Source: Paulownia fortunei (Eukaryota; Streptophyta; Magnoliopsida; Lamiales; Paulowniaceae). Taken from it: DNA of 64,000 bases. This document shows, piece after piece, positions 10,772-24,200 of the stretch (positions within the stretch are counted from its first letter, which is position 1; every line of letters begins with the position of its first letter). The notes beneath the pieces are model-generated. The model was not told the DNA's origin. It saw only the letters and a list, made by a program, of their open reading frames with translations, and searched no databases. The stretch is taken from NCBI GenBank assembly GCA_019321725.1, contig CM033118.1:17014071-17078070 (forward strand). The letters are read 5' to 3'. Both the position numbers and the translations under genes were made by a program.

Positions 10772-12220
10772 ATGGAAACTGATGACATGAGTCTTCGTGT
10801 TGCTTCGTTTGCTTATTACCTGGACACTGCTAAAGAGAGCCTGGTGCACAGAGTTTCAGCTCAAGAGACTCCTATTGCATTGAGCTCAGGAAAAACTAAC
10901 TCCCCTACTATAAAACCACCTTTTAGCATCAAGTTCTCAAAACCAAAGGACAGCCAAGATAGCCTTACAAATATTCGGGTCGACTCATTTTCTTATCTCA
11001 GCACTGCAGGAGATAACTTTGTGTTTGAGGTCCCAGGCCCTATTGAAGATCCTACTGCTGCATTCAGCTTCTCCCATGAAATTCCAAAAGAAGGCGAGAT
11101 CGGCGTGTTTGGTGCGGACAAGTACTTCAACATGAAAATGGAGTATCAGACTCAGGTAAAACACAACTATAAGAATGAAGGGCCTGCACATCTGCCCCGA
11201 GTAGGATCAAATATCATGCCAAGAACTCCTAGTTTATGTTCTGAAGCAAGTAGCTGGAATAGCCAAACTTCCTTGCTGCCTGATCTCCACAGAAGTGGAT
11301 CTCAAACAAAGCAGAAAAAGGCAACTGGAAGGAGAATTTTCACAGGATTTGGTTGCCGGGGCCCTTGTTTTGACAAGAAATCTGTTCACATCAATGAAAT
11401 GGTTGCACAGGGAGCATACTATGGCTCAAAGCCTACTCGAACCGGATCAGAAAGAATCGATCATCTTGCATCACTGCTTGCAGGTTCCAATCCTGGAACT
11501 GAAAATTTGTCAATCAAGAACCAGCTGAAGGTTGAACCTTTAGATGAATCAAGACATTCAATTGAAGTGTTTGGCTCAGGCACCACATCAAAGGGAGATG
11601 TAGTTACAAACATGGAGAGGAAACTTTCCATGCTAACTTGGGATGCCATCCCCAAAGGCCGAACACTTCCAACTTCTACACTTGGAAGCAGCACAATTTG
11701 TGATGATATGGCTAGTGATGCCAGTTCTGATTTATTCGAAATCGAGAATATATCAGGATCCATACATCCACTATTAACATCAGAAACAGCAGATGATATG
11801 TCCACCTGCGTGAGTCCCACATCCCATTATGCGCCAAGCGAGGCCAGCATTCAGTGGAGTGTTGTCACAGCCAGTGCAGCAGATTACTCAGTTCTTCCAG
11901 ATTACAACGACGAAATGAGCGTAAGTGTTGCAGGTGATGTGATCTCAAGGAATAACGTGACCAACAGAAGCTCCAAAACCAGAAGTGAATGGGGCAAAGA
12001 GGTGCAAAAGAGCCGGCCTGGCGGACTTTTGGGGTGCAAGAGCCACAAGGCAGTGGATGTTGCTGAAAATGTGTGCCATAAGACTAATGAAAAAGCGAAG
12101 TATCAGGGCCTGGATTTGTCTGTATCATTAGGAAAATCACAAACCAGCAGAGGCAGGGTGAAAGATATTGATACCCTACAGTTGCCAAGATCATTTACCA
12201 ATGGTGGGCTCTCACCCTAG
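10772..12220 (+). CDS. PKS: PHYTOCHROME KINASE SUBSTRATE family protein
   Basis: A 482-residue single-exon ORF. PKS proteins are plant-specific, plasma-membrane-associated, hydrophilic proteins that bind phytochromes and phototropins and act in phototropism, leaf positioning and hypocotyl growth orientation. The family signature is clear: GEIGVFGADKYFN at 108-120, SEASSWNSQTSLLP at 157-170, the Cys-containing RRIFTGFGCRGPCFDKKSVH at 187-206 (the conserved region linked to membrane association), LTWDAIPKG at 288-296, ASDASSDLFEIE at 314-325 and PSEASIQWSVVTASAADYSV at 355-374. The length is close to that recalled for PKS1 (about 440 residues). I cannot decide between PKS1, PKS2 and PKS4 orthology. 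The start at 10772 is the first ATG of the frame, just downstream of a CA-rich leader. Confidence 0.9.
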   Translation: METDDMSLRVASFAYYLDTAKESLVHRVSAQETPIALSSGKTNSPTIKPPFSIKFSKPKDSQDSLTNIRVDSFSYLSTAGDNFVFEVPGPIEDPTAAFSFSHEIPKEGEIGVFGADKYFNMKMEYQTQVKHNYKNEGPAHLPRVGSNIMPRTPSLCSEASSWNSQTSLLPDLHRSGSQTKQKKATGRRIFTGFGCRGPCFDKKSVHINEMVAQGAYYGSKPTRTGSERIDHLASLLAGSNPGTENLSIKNQLKVEPLDESRHSIEVFGSGTTSKGDVVTNMERKLSMLTWDAIPKGRTLPTSTLGSSTICDDMASDASSDLFEIENISGSIHPLLTSETADDMSTCVSPTSHYAPSEASIQWSVVTASAADYSVLPDYNDEMSVSVAGDVISRNNVTNRSSKTRSEWGKEVQKSRPGGLLGCKSHKAVDVAENVCHKTNEKAKYQGLDLSVSLGKSQTSRGRVKDIDTLQLPRSFTNGGLSP

Positions 12221-14689
12221 TATCCATTAAAGGTCTGATGAACATTACAAATATATCAATCGATGAAGTTTGCTATTTTGTATGATTTCTTACTAAATAA
12301 TCCATGTTTTCTGTAAGTTGTTAATGATATCATTTTGTACTACTTAAGGATGATGCTTATCCTACCATGTAACAAGGCTTTACATGTGTATCTTTTGTGT
12401 CATCGAAAGGCAGAACAAGCTCAATGCATAATAGTTTATATGTATCTCACATGGCCATCAAAACCCTAATAAGATTATGTTATCCCCATATGAGGTGACC
12501 ATTCTTGTCTGAATATTTTTTCTAAGTCTGATAGTTTAATACTTTGAATTTGTCTAGGTTCTGAAGTTTGGGTCTGAGGTGACCACCCTTGTTCTGGTAT
12601 AGTAGTTTCATTATGCAGATTCCTTAGTTGGGGTCACTAGAGCATCTATTTGCAAACAATGTTGCTTTTTTGGCAAAGACAATATTTGTTTAATTTAAGA
12701 ACAAAGAATTCTCTTTTTTCCATGTTGCCATGCAGGTATGTCTGAAAAGTTGAAGGTCCTATTAAGAATTGTATCATAAGCATACTTTGTCAAACTCACA
12801 TAATTATATTTACATCTTATATCACATTATATTAATTACTCGTTGCATTTTACATCTTATATCGCATTATATTAATTATCCGTTACATGTAAAGTCTTAA
12901 ACCATAAAATGTATGCATAGGCGTATAATAGAATTTACAATAGAAAATTATATCTATACCTGCATGTATTTTTTTTCTTTTTCCCCCTTTTGTAGCTTAA
13001 GTTTAACTTAGCCCAAGAAATGAAGAAATTATAAGTAAATGCAAAGATATTTGAATTTTTTGTATAGAGGCAAGTGTATATATATAGGACAACAGTTTTA
13101 AACTATTATTGTTCTATTTCCTTTTTTATTTTTGAGTTATTCTAAAAATCTAAGTTATACAATAAGTGTTAAACGACTCTGGAATAACTTAATAGCCACA
13201 GAAAAATGTAAATATATAGGGGAATAAAGAAAAGGTTGGTAGATGGTTGGAGAAGCAATAGAAAAAAAAAACAATAATCCTGATCTTAAAATAAATTAAA
13301 AAAAGGTTGATCAAATACAAGAATAAAAAGGAGAATATACAGAAAATTATTAAATATATAATATATCAATTGAACCAGTAGGTATCAAGCCAAAGTATTA
13401 AGTTAGGACTTAAGAGAATGAGGAAAAACTTAGCAGAAAAGCCGCTGCAATATTATAAGCAAGATTGGACCCAAAAAATAAAAAAAGTAGTGATACGAAT
13501 GATATATTGAGTGAAAAAAAAAAACAAGGAAAAAAATGTAATTTCTAGTAAAATTATACATAATATTTGCACATAATTTTAGATTGCATCACTTCTGTGA
13601 AATGGACGTGATTCGGGATTAAGCTCCTTAGGTAAAAGATCGATTATTTCGAAAGAGAAGTGCTACACATATATTTGAAAGTCACACATGAAACATTATC
13701 AACATGGTATAAGCAACATTGCATGATCTACAAATTGCAAAAAATCCTTACTAAGGCATATATATAAAAGTTGTATTTCAAGATATTCAATAAAAATTAG
13801 ACCAGTACTTTCAAACAAAGAAACTATGGCTGTGATTGTTTCTGTAACAATTTAAAAAAAAATCATTTTAAACCATATTTTTCCATGAACATGTGTTTGA
13901 GTGTGGGTTTCTCCCAAAAAAATCCTCAATGATGTTGCTCGATGTTAAGTCGGGTATGATCTCCGAGTAGGATTAGATTTGATCATCAATAATCAAGTAG
14001 ATTTGCTCTTAAAAATACACTCTAAAACTCTCCTTAAAATTGGGTTCGAAAAAGGATAAGAAGCATAAATGAACAAGTATTATTAGAATATGAAAAGTTA
14101 CATTTCCTATTTTCTGTAGTAATTATAGCAGTCAAAGAATATTTATAGGAAATAGTTCACATATAGGGCATGTGATACTTGGATAGATAGCATAATCACA
14201 ACGGATCTTCATTTAGGATGTGTTACGCATCCAATGGCCAAAGATCGAGTCAGCTCGAACTTGAAGTTCGAATCGAATTGAGGTGAGACCTTTAAAAGAA
14301 AGTATATTTTGTGAATATGCTACATTTTTAAGGGCGAAAGAGACAAATAAGCCTATGTATATTACTCCAAAATACTTTTTTTCACTTTTCAAAATTATAT
14401 TTTGTGATCTTTACAGTTTTATCCATCATATATATCTATATTCAAATACCTTTTCCATAAAATATATATCACATAAATTATAATCATTATTCTACTTTTG
14501 TCCCAGATCCATGCAGGTCCTCAAAAATCATTATCCTTCTCCAAAGCTACTTATCTCATTTTATCTGAGGGGATCAATTTTTAAAGAATGAGAAGCCAAA
14601 CAATCACATCTCTATATATCTAATAGAGTAAACCACCATGCTTTTGACATATATATAAGGTATAAAAACTTCATCTTCATCTTCAGAAG

Positions 14690-14744
14690 AGTATATATAT
14701 ATACATATATATATATACATATATATATATGTGTGTGTGTGTGG
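14690..14744. repeat. Compound (TA)n/(TG)n microsatellite
   Basis: Runs of TATATA interrupted by CA, ending in a TG run. It is a simple sequence repeat, likely polymorphic. Confidence 0.9.
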
Positions 14745-15371
14745 AGAGGAAGCTTTGGTGGTCTACTCAGCCTCCAAGAATTTAGCTTTATTCTATATAA
14801 AAATGGAGTTGGATTTTATGAAGTAGAAACTAGTTGAACCAATTGAGCCCAAATTTGCTACTTAAAGTTGGTTTGCACCATTGAATTCCTCAACTGTCTT
14901 GACAAGGAAAGTGGGAACCATAATCTCTTATCAAATCAAATTGGTTGCTAAAAAGTGTGAGCAATTTATGTGTCCATTTTCAAATGAGATATGAAATTTG
15001 TCATATAACTAAGAAAGCTCATAAATAAATAAATAAATAAAACCCTTTTTTCTATAGATGTAAATGAGCCTGACCTATCAAATTGCTCAATGGAAAATGA
15101 AAGGAAACTATGCTATGTGTCCAAATGAGACACACCTATGATATGATCACATCCTTGTATGAATTACGATTTTTTTATAAAAAAAATAAGAATGCAATTT
15201 AAACAACAGAGTTGAGTAAAGTGGCAAAAAAATGAAAAGTTCATAACTTTTTAAACACTAGCTAGTACATTATTTATGCATTTTTTTTTTTAGATTTTCA
15301 TGTTGGTGTCAATCAAGCACAATTGCCATCTTGCAATATAAAAAAATAATGCGATGAGTAATAAAGTTGAA

Positions 15372-15560
15372 AAATAAATTCAACTACTCGATATTCAATT
15401 GAAAATCGATTGTTAAATATAGCAAACAAAGGTTGAACATATTTTTTCGTTTGATAAGATACAAAGCTCCATTCGAACTCGATTTGATTAGTAATAAGAA
15501 GATAAAATATATATAAAAATATCAACCTATTCAAATTATAAATAGTAAATGTATTTAACT
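15372..15560 (-). repeat. Member of a dispersed AT-rich repeat family (copy 1)
   Basis: Read on the minus strand it contains a diverged version of the module ATCGATTTTGAATTGAATAT followed by a TTTAATTT stretch, plus GAACTCGATTT-type words. Three more copies lie at about 26600, 29925 and 36829. No coding capacity is visible. Confidence 0.5.
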
Positions 15561-18104
15561 CGATTCAAAAATCCTTACACATTAAATGACTAAAAATTAC
15601 AGGAAAAGTGAATACAACTCTTGGAATAGCCTATAGGGTGAGGAATAATTTATCTATAAAACTTAATTCCAAATGTATGTAAGATTTTATACGTAGTTTA
15701 TCATCATCAAGAGACCTTTTTCTCTAGGTAAGACTTAAATCTTGGCAAAGATATCCATCAATGGAATGTCTTGGAGGGATTGATAGGTGTTGGATATTAC
15801 TATTATATTCTTCTTGTTCAGGACATTCTAAGTAGATAAAACCTTATAGGTGCATAGGTGTACATAGTTGTAGTAGTAGAATTAATTAAGGCAAGAGGTC
15901 CCGGAATGAGAATGTTTCTCAAGGGGGCCAAATTTAGGTTGGATATCAGTATCATATTCATAGTGAAGTGTGTGTAGGTTTGAAGATGCACTAAAAAAAA
16001 TGTCTTATGGACCACTTGGATTGATTAATTAATCCAATTCGGTGGCAGCTCCTTCAAGTCTTGATCGTATGTCAGAAATCCTGTGGCTTTGTGAAAGTAC
16101 TTAAAATTTTTGTAACTAGTGATATTCAATTTAGTTATTTTTCAATCAATTAAGGTGGATATATTAAATAAAATATCTATAATATTATAATGTCTACATA
16201 TGTAGGAATTTTCCTGAGTTTTAAAATTTTAGAAATTACTTGATCATGATAATTATGCAATCCAGATGGTCAAAACAATCAAACTAATAATTTTCAATGA
16301 CGGGGAGAACTTTTTAGTTTTTTTTTCCCCATATTTATGTAAATTGTAGAAATTGTGCTTTATAACTATCTATCGAGTTATTTGAAGTATTATAATTACA
16401 TATGTACTAAAATATATTCTTGGTGCTTCCCTTATTTTTTAAGTATATGATTTTATATTTGTATTTTAATTATGATAAAATAGCTCAAACGTGATCTGCA
16501 GATAATTAACCCTAGAAATTCATGTTTACAAAATGAAAATATCACTTGTTTCATCTATTGACAAGAGAAAAGTAAATAGTGAACATGTTGGCTGAAAAAT
16601 CCAGCCACTAGAGGCTTCTTGTGTTGAATATCTAAATATGAGAAAACTTTTGCTAGGATACTATTTTCTTTTGGTTTCCCACCTTTATTTTTCTTTTAAT
16701 TTATTTTTGAGTGTTTATTTTTTCTCATTTTTCCCCACTTAATCCCTCTATTTGAATTTATACCCCATTTTGATGATGGAGTTGAGTACTAGTCATAGTA
16801 ACAAGATTCTTCGAATTTTTAAAAATAATTTAAATAAAACATGATAGTTTCTAGGACATTAGAATCTCGTATATATTTTTTATAAATAGTAATATGACAA
16901 TTTTCACACATAAATGCATTATTTTATGAAATAATTAGGTATTTTATATCCATATATTCTCGAATTAATCCTTAATTTTAAATCCAAAATTTTGTTATGT
17001 AAAATGAGATTTTATCAAAAAAAAATTAATCAACCCAAAATAATACTTAAATTACAAATTTTAAATATTAACAAATTATTTTTGAATTCCAAATTTGTTA
17101 CTATGGTACTAGCTTGGAAGTATATGGATAGCCCATAAAATCTTTATGGCACCATTTTTGGGCTATGGTATTGGTTGGAACCCAATGAAATTCCATTTGG
17201 TGTTTTAAGGTTCTAAGTCAAGGTATTATATGAGCAAGGACATAAGTGGGATATGGATGTGGAGCCCACATGCATTTGTTTGTCTAATTTTCATCTTTAT
17301 AGGCCCAAAATATCATTTAAAGACAAAATTATTTTTCGAGTTATAAGTTTTTATATGTTTTTATTAGGATTGTGGATAGGTTATATGAGAATCAAATATT
17401 AACATTTTAGATTCTAATCTAAGTTGGGTTCGACAGGTTAGATGTGAATCAAATCTTAATGTTTTGGATTCTAATATAATTTGGGAATTCAAAACTAATA
17501 TGGGATACAGTGGATCTTTTTATACAATAATTTAATTTTAAAAAATAAATTAATTGAAGATACAAACCTGATTATTTTTGCAAAGTAATTGAAATTGGGC
17601 AAATTTGAATATTTTGAAGTTTTGAAAAAACATATAATAATAAGTATTTAATATGGTTTGAAAATTGAAAAAAAATTCAAATTAACTTTTGTATTTTGCT
17701 GAAATTGCAAAAAAAACACCAAAAAAAAAGAAAAAAAAAAGAAGAAGAAGATGGTCCCCACCGATATTTGTAATAGGGAGTAGTAGGTTGAATATAATGG
17801 AAAATCTGACAATTGTAACGGTCTACACAAAGTGGAATGTTGTATTAAAAATTGAGTATTTTAAGCAAAATATTAATGAAATTAAAATTTTATAACTGCG
17901 TCTTTTTTTAAAACATGGGATTTTTTTATTATTTGTTTAAGAGGGGAATTTTTTTATAAATATAGGAAGTTTTATACAATTTACATTTCTTTTTATCCAC
18001 CAACCAAATTGTAAAAAAATGCCTTTTTTTTTTTTTTCTCATTTTTGCCTATTGTTACCACCCCTTTACTTTCTATTTCGACCCACTATTTCTGCAATCT
18101 CCAG

Positions 18105-18203
18105 AACCCTAATCCCTTTTATAATTGTATCTCCTCTACTTTTAATTAAATTCTCTCTCTCTCTCTCTCTATCTGTCTCTTTCTGAGGGTTTATTTAGGG
18201 TTT
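18105..18203 (+). promoter_or_regulatory. Promoter/leader elements of the NRP gene: telo-box-like motifs and CT tract
   Basis: AACCCTAA at 18105-18112 and TAGGGTTT at 18196-18203 match the plant telo-box (AAACCCTA, either strand), which is frequent upstream of genes active in dividing cells. Between them lies a CT microsatellite (18152-18170) typical of plant core promoters and leaders. The translation start is 80 bases downstream. Functional relevance is inferred. Confidence 0.5.
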
Positions 18204-18283
18204 AAGCAGAACTCTCGAAAACCAATCGAAACCCACAAAAATTTCTCTTCTTTCCTTGTAAAGTTTTAGGGCTTCGAAGAGAA

Positions 18284-21200
18284 ATGGGAGCAGACAAAGG
18301 GAAGAAGCAGAAAGTGGGAGAGGTGGAGGAAGAGAACAACGGGACCGAGCACATTGATGGGGAGCTCGTTCTATCTATCGAAAAGCTTCAGGAAATTCAA
18401 GATGAGCTTGAAAAGGTAAAATCCACTCTCTTTTTTTAGGTTGTTGAAAATGGGGAAATTTTGGTTTATTATTAAAATTGCATCTTTTCTTTTGTTTTAT
18501 TATTTTTCCGGGTTTCTTAAGAGAGCCAGTAGTTGTTTTTCATATCTTTCATTTAATTTTTTGTTATTCTATGTTGAACCAGTGAAGAAACAACGGATTT
18601 GATTTAATGGTTGTGATTATTGTTCAAAAAAGTTAAGCAGTACTTATTATTCAATAAGCTGGAGTAGGAGATGAGTCATCCGGTGAATTTTGAAAATGAT
18701 GGACTGAGTTAAAGAGAATTATGGGTTTTTATTGTATCTATATCTTGTTGTTTACGAATATGTGCATCTTCTGTGTATGTCTTCAAAATTCTTGCATTAT
18801 CTAATCAAGAGGCGTGATTCTATGCTTTGTTGGAATTAGAAAATAAGTTTGTAAAGATGTAATCTTTTTATATTTAGAAGATAGGGTGCATTGTTTTTGC
18901 AACTCACTATATTGTGTTATTAAATTCTGCATTTGATTCATTTTGTAATTTGAATTTCTGATTTTGACTCTATATTAGTGATGGGCTGCTCCAGAATTTT
19001 TTACGACTTTGGCAAATTGTCCACTAAAAAAGATTATAAACAACTGATTTTTTCTTTATTGTAGAAATTGATTGCATGGAGATCACCATATAGTGCTTGA
19101 TGACCTTCTGATAATAAGTAAATTAAGATCCAAATATGTCAAGAGCAAGGAAAAACTTATTTGACCTTGGGTGTTTGTCAGGTTGGATAACAACTTTTAA
19201 TTATTTATTCAGAAGGAATCATGTAATTATCGATTGTGAATGGAAGACAACATAAAATTAGGTTCTTCTAGTGGATTCCTGTGGAGAGTGTTACATTTAG
19301 GTTTTTCTGGTGGACCTCTTCCCCAAATTTGGAAATGATAAAGCTTTACCAAAAATTGGTTTCATGGGGGGTTATCATTTCCATGTTTAAGAATGCCACT
19401 TCTTGAGAGATGAGAAGGTCAATTAACAAGTGGAGTTATGATAGACAAACTCAGCACTTTGTAGGCCAGCACCTCTATTGGCATGGCATAGGTATGATAC
19501 TTAAGTTTTATGATTATTTGGTTTTTATATGTCGTATATAAAAGAATTCGTCTAATTATTAATTTAAGTTTCTGACTTCTTGAGTCCACCTTTTATGTTA
19601 GAAGTTTAGCCTTATTTACGAGAGTATTGTCATGAAATTAGGACTGAAAGACATTCCCTTATGTATCACAAGATTCTTGAGTCTTACATTTGAGAGTCTG
19701 AAACCTATTTTTGAACCCTGGATTTAGATGTGCTGTATAGGGTATTCTTGTGTATGCTAGCTTCGGCTCATTCGTGTCAGCAGAGGAAAAGTTTATTGTT
19801 TGTTTTATAAAAATGGTAATGCTTGTATCTTTGTCATAATTATTTCTCCGTGCTATATGACATGATTTTCTGGGATTGAAGTGAATTAGTTCGAGATTGA
19901 ATTGATTTCATTCACAAATCGCGTTTGTTTGGATGTTTATTGCTTTTTCTGTAATGAGATACATAATTAACACCATAGTTGACGCTAAAGTAACAAGTTT
20001 CTGTTTCCTCTGTGCTTTCAGATCAATGAAGAAGCAAGTGAAAAAGTCTTGGAAGTGGAACAGAAGTACAATGAGATACGCAAGCCCGTCTATGATAGGC
20101 GAAACGACATCATCAAATCCATTCCTGATTTCTGGTTGACTGCAGTGAGTATTTTCATATCTAGTTCTCTTAAGAAAAATGTATACTTTATGCTTGCAAG
20201 TCCTTCCACTGCTTGAAAATGTCTCTTTTCCTCTGATTGACATGTCCCCTGTTCTTGCAGTTTATGAGTCATCCTGCCCTCAGTGAACTTTTGACTGAAG
20301 AAGACCAAAAGGTTTCATCTTTCTCCCTTCTGTTTCCCTAAGAATAGAAACATGGAAATAGCTATGATATATTCTCCCTTTACAGTCTTCGCTGTAATTT
20401 TTCCCTGCTCCATGTAAACAGCTGTTAATCTTTAGAACATTGATTTTTACATATGTTGAACACTTGATCTGTTTTCTACAATGTTAAGTGGTTTCCTTTC
20501 TTGTGTTAGATTTTCAAGTATTTAAGTAACCTTGAAGTGGAGGATTGCAAAGATGTGAAATCTGGTTATTCCATTACATTTGTGAGTCTTCATTTTCTTC
20601 CCTGTTTTGGATTTTTTTTAATGTGGAAAAAACTGATTGTATATGTAGCCTATGTAAAACTTTGAAGTTAATGTATCTTTTGTTTTCCCTACAGCACTTC
20701 AGGCCCAATCCTTACTTTGAAGATGCTAAGCTCACAAAGACGTTTACCTTCCTTGAGGAGGGAACAACAAAAATCACAGCAACATCAATAAAGTGGAAAG
20801 AAGGCATGGTAAGCTTCTACGCATAGTTTGACGAATGCCACGTCTCTGTTTCTTGGGTTGAATCCATTGTGCATGTCTTGCATTTGAAGGGCATTCCTAA
20901 TGGCGTTGCTGAAGAGAAAAAAGGAAACAAGCGATCTCATATTGAGGAAAGGTTGGTCCCTTCTCTCTTTGTTTTTTTCTTATTTTCCCCATTTCTCTCT
21001 TTATGGTAAAAGAGGGTCGGGTTGCAATCGTTCTCTTACTATATGGTGGCCTAAAGTCTCTGTCTCCAGAATTAGGTGAACTATGAGAATCTGATGTTCA
21101 CATGACATGGTCACTATAAAGCTTACTAAGTGGCTATTTGCAGCAACAAATGAAAGAGCTTCTCAACTTTTTGTTTTTAAAAAGCGGGTCGAGAGTGATT

Positions 21201-24200
21201 GCTCCATCCATTTATGTTTCTACTTAGCTTAAAAAAAATAAAAAATGGTCAGAAGTTGGAAGCACCCACGGGGGTGCTTTTAGGAGCTTTTGGCATTTTT
21301 GTAATTATCTCAATGTTGTTTTAGGACAATTTTGCCTTCCTAGTTTTATTGTAAATTCATTTTGCCCCTTATATTAAAAAACCAAAGTTCATCCACAACC
21401 AAATCCTCTCTCATCACCCTTGTCTCTCATCTACATTTATTTACCAACCTATTTCCTTGTTCTCGGTGGTTGGGGATTGTTGGTGGTGGCTTTGGGGTGG
21501 GTAGGGAAGAGAGGGTTGCAAGCGGTGGGTAGTCGGGAGGGGTTGCAGAGCTGTGGCTGCAAATCTATCCAGGTGAAGAAAATAAAATAAGGGGAAAAAA
21601 TGGAAAAAGAGGGGAAGAAAGAAGGAAGGAGGAGAGACGGAAGAATAAAGAGAACAAAATAGTGTATGGTATTTTAGTCTTTTCTTAAATAATTTCAAGC
21701 ATAAGTTGTTTTCTTTCAAAAATTCATTTTCACTTTTCTTTTAACTTGTCAAACTAATTTCCTAAAATTCTCTACTTTCACTACTAGTCACTTCTCCAAA
21801 ATCTCTAATCTTCAACAATTCTCAAAAGTTGAAGCAATTGAATCGTAGTGAAATTGGGGAATGTTTGAAAATTGTTTTAGAAGTTACAAAATAGTGAAAA
21901 TGAATGTTTCACGGAATAACAACTTGTACTTGGAATTATTTAGGAAAAGTCTAAAATGCTCTTAAACCAAATTTTCTTTCTTTCTCTTTCTTCTCCTATT
22001 CCATTTCTTTCCTTATTTTTCTCTCCTCCATTCTTCTTTCGTCTCCCTCTTTTCCATTTTTCACTTATTTTCTTTGTCTTCCTTCCTTCTTCTTTCTGCT
22101 CTGTTTTTTTTCCTTCTTTTTTTCTTCTTGTGGATCGATTTGGAGCCATTGCTGCAACCCCCCCTTCACCAGCCACTGTCAGCAACCACCCCATGACCCC
22201 CGCAGCACCCACCGCCTGCAATCCCCCTCCCCCACCTTCGCCTGTAACCCCTCCCTACCCACTCCAAAACCACCACTTGCAACTGCCAACTGCCGAGAAC
22301 AAGAAAAAGAAATTGCTTAGTGAAGAAATGTAGATAGGTGACAAGGGTGATTGAGAGAGGATTGGATTGTAGACATACTAGGATTTTTAGTCTAAGGGGA
22401 AAACTGGATTTATTAAAAAGTCAAAGGGTAAAATTGTTCTAAATAATTTGAAGATAATTATATATATGGCCGAAGCTCCTCAAAGCATCATTAATGCAAA
22501 GCACCCCTGGTTGCTTTTTGGCCACTTTTGGCTTTTTTAAAGCCAAGTAGAAGCATAAGCAGGGGGAACAAACACTCTCCATCCACTTTTTTAAAGCAAA
22601 AAGCTGAGAAGCTCTTTTCATAAGCTGTTGCAAACAGCCATTAGGACCCAGAACAAACTGTAGACTGGGATATCAAAGCGTAATTATGTCCATTTGTTGA
22701 ATGGGTGTGAATCCTGGCATGAGACATGTGAATCATCAAAATTTTGGACCTATGAATCTGGTTAAATGGGATATCAACCAGTAAACTGGATGCTCTAAAA
22801 AGATGGTCTGTGGTATAATCGTGAGAATATTAGGAAATTGGTTTTCAAGGAAGAGTGGAGATATTTTTTTACTAGAATGTAGTTTGTGGCTTAGTTCTAT
22901 GGCTTGTGCCACTGTGGAATCCAGATCAGATACATATGAGCAAGGCACGGTATCAAAATTCTGGCAGTTAACATGAATGTGATAATTTAGTTTGACTTCC
23001 TTGGTCACATTTTGATTTCTAGTTTGAACAAGCACAAATTTTTGGTGAGAATTAATGAGTACCAATCTGATACGTCTTCAAGTTTAAACCTCAAATATAA
23101 TTGTTAAAAAGCATTTTCAATCACCTGATGTACTGTTATAAAGGGTATTTTTGGAATGCAACTTTCTATTTTACAAAAGGGAGCCTTTTGTGTGCATCCC
23201 ACAACTAGAGCAAAAATGTCGACTGGCTGGAAGTAAGTCTTTCTAGGCATGAGTTATTGGTCCAAGTTTACATTCAAAATGTCCCCTTTTTAAGGAACTA
23301 TATGATGGCAGTCCTGAGATGGAAATTCACCATTAATTGCATGCTCTACATATTTTTTTACCTAATTGTATTGCTTCAGTTTTGTTGTTTTATTAACTGC
23401 CTAATTAATATGCTTCAAGTAGGTTGAATTTTTCTTCAACATTTTGTTGTGAGTGGAATGGAAAGGAAAGATTAATGAAAATCAACTTTGCTCTTGATTT
23501 CTTTTCAACAAGATAAGTACTAATTTGGAGAACTTTTTAATTGTAATTGAATAGCATGAAATGAATAAGATATACAAAGTTAACAAATATATCTCGTTAT
23601 TTGAAATGAAAGTTGCTGTTATTTGAAAGTTTCAGCAAGACAGTGTGCATGTATGTAAATTAAATTCTTCTCTGGAAATTAAAATGGATTTGGTTTCATA
23701 AAATGTGCCTCCATCTGCCAAATGGCTTTGGTGTCTAGATGTGCCTTATGCAATTAACAACCAAGCATGAGTGCATATATGGATCTATTACCGTCTTTTC
23801 TGTTTACTGTTTTATTCATCTATCCGAAACATTTCAAGGTCATAACCCATGGTTACTGCCTTACCTCCAGAGGTGCTTTCCTGTCTCAATTTGGCCAATG
23901 ATACTTGTTGCCTCAATCATGCATGTATGCTTTTCAGGGGATAAGCTGAATTACATTGAAAACTGTGACTATGATATCCACTGTGGCATTGGTTTCTTAC
24001 TTCAATTACACTGTGAAATGCAGCTTCTTTTCCTGGTTTAATGACACCCAGCATAATGGTGATTTGGATGAGATTCAGGACGAGGTAAACTCTGCCTCAA
24101 GCAGATTATTGAATAAGCTTGAGCTTTATTTTTAAATCAGTGCTTCAGCTTGATGCTTTTCTTCAACTAAACATTTTTATGTATTTCGAACCTTATTTTC

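Larger units (their letters stand above)
12221..18104. other. Long AT-rich intergenic region without recognisable genes
   Basis: About 5.9 kb between PKS and the NRP gene. I find only short spurious ORFs. It contains a TA/TG microsatellite at about 14690-14744, a member of the dispersed AT-rich repeat family at about 15372-15560 and many poly-A/T runs. No transposon coding sequence was seen. Confidence 0.6.

Noticed and set aside
21940..22333. Proline-rich and lysine-rich ORFs in NRP intron 6
   Set aside because: They lie in the pyrimidine-rich arm of the fold-back element; composition alone explains the open frames on both strands.
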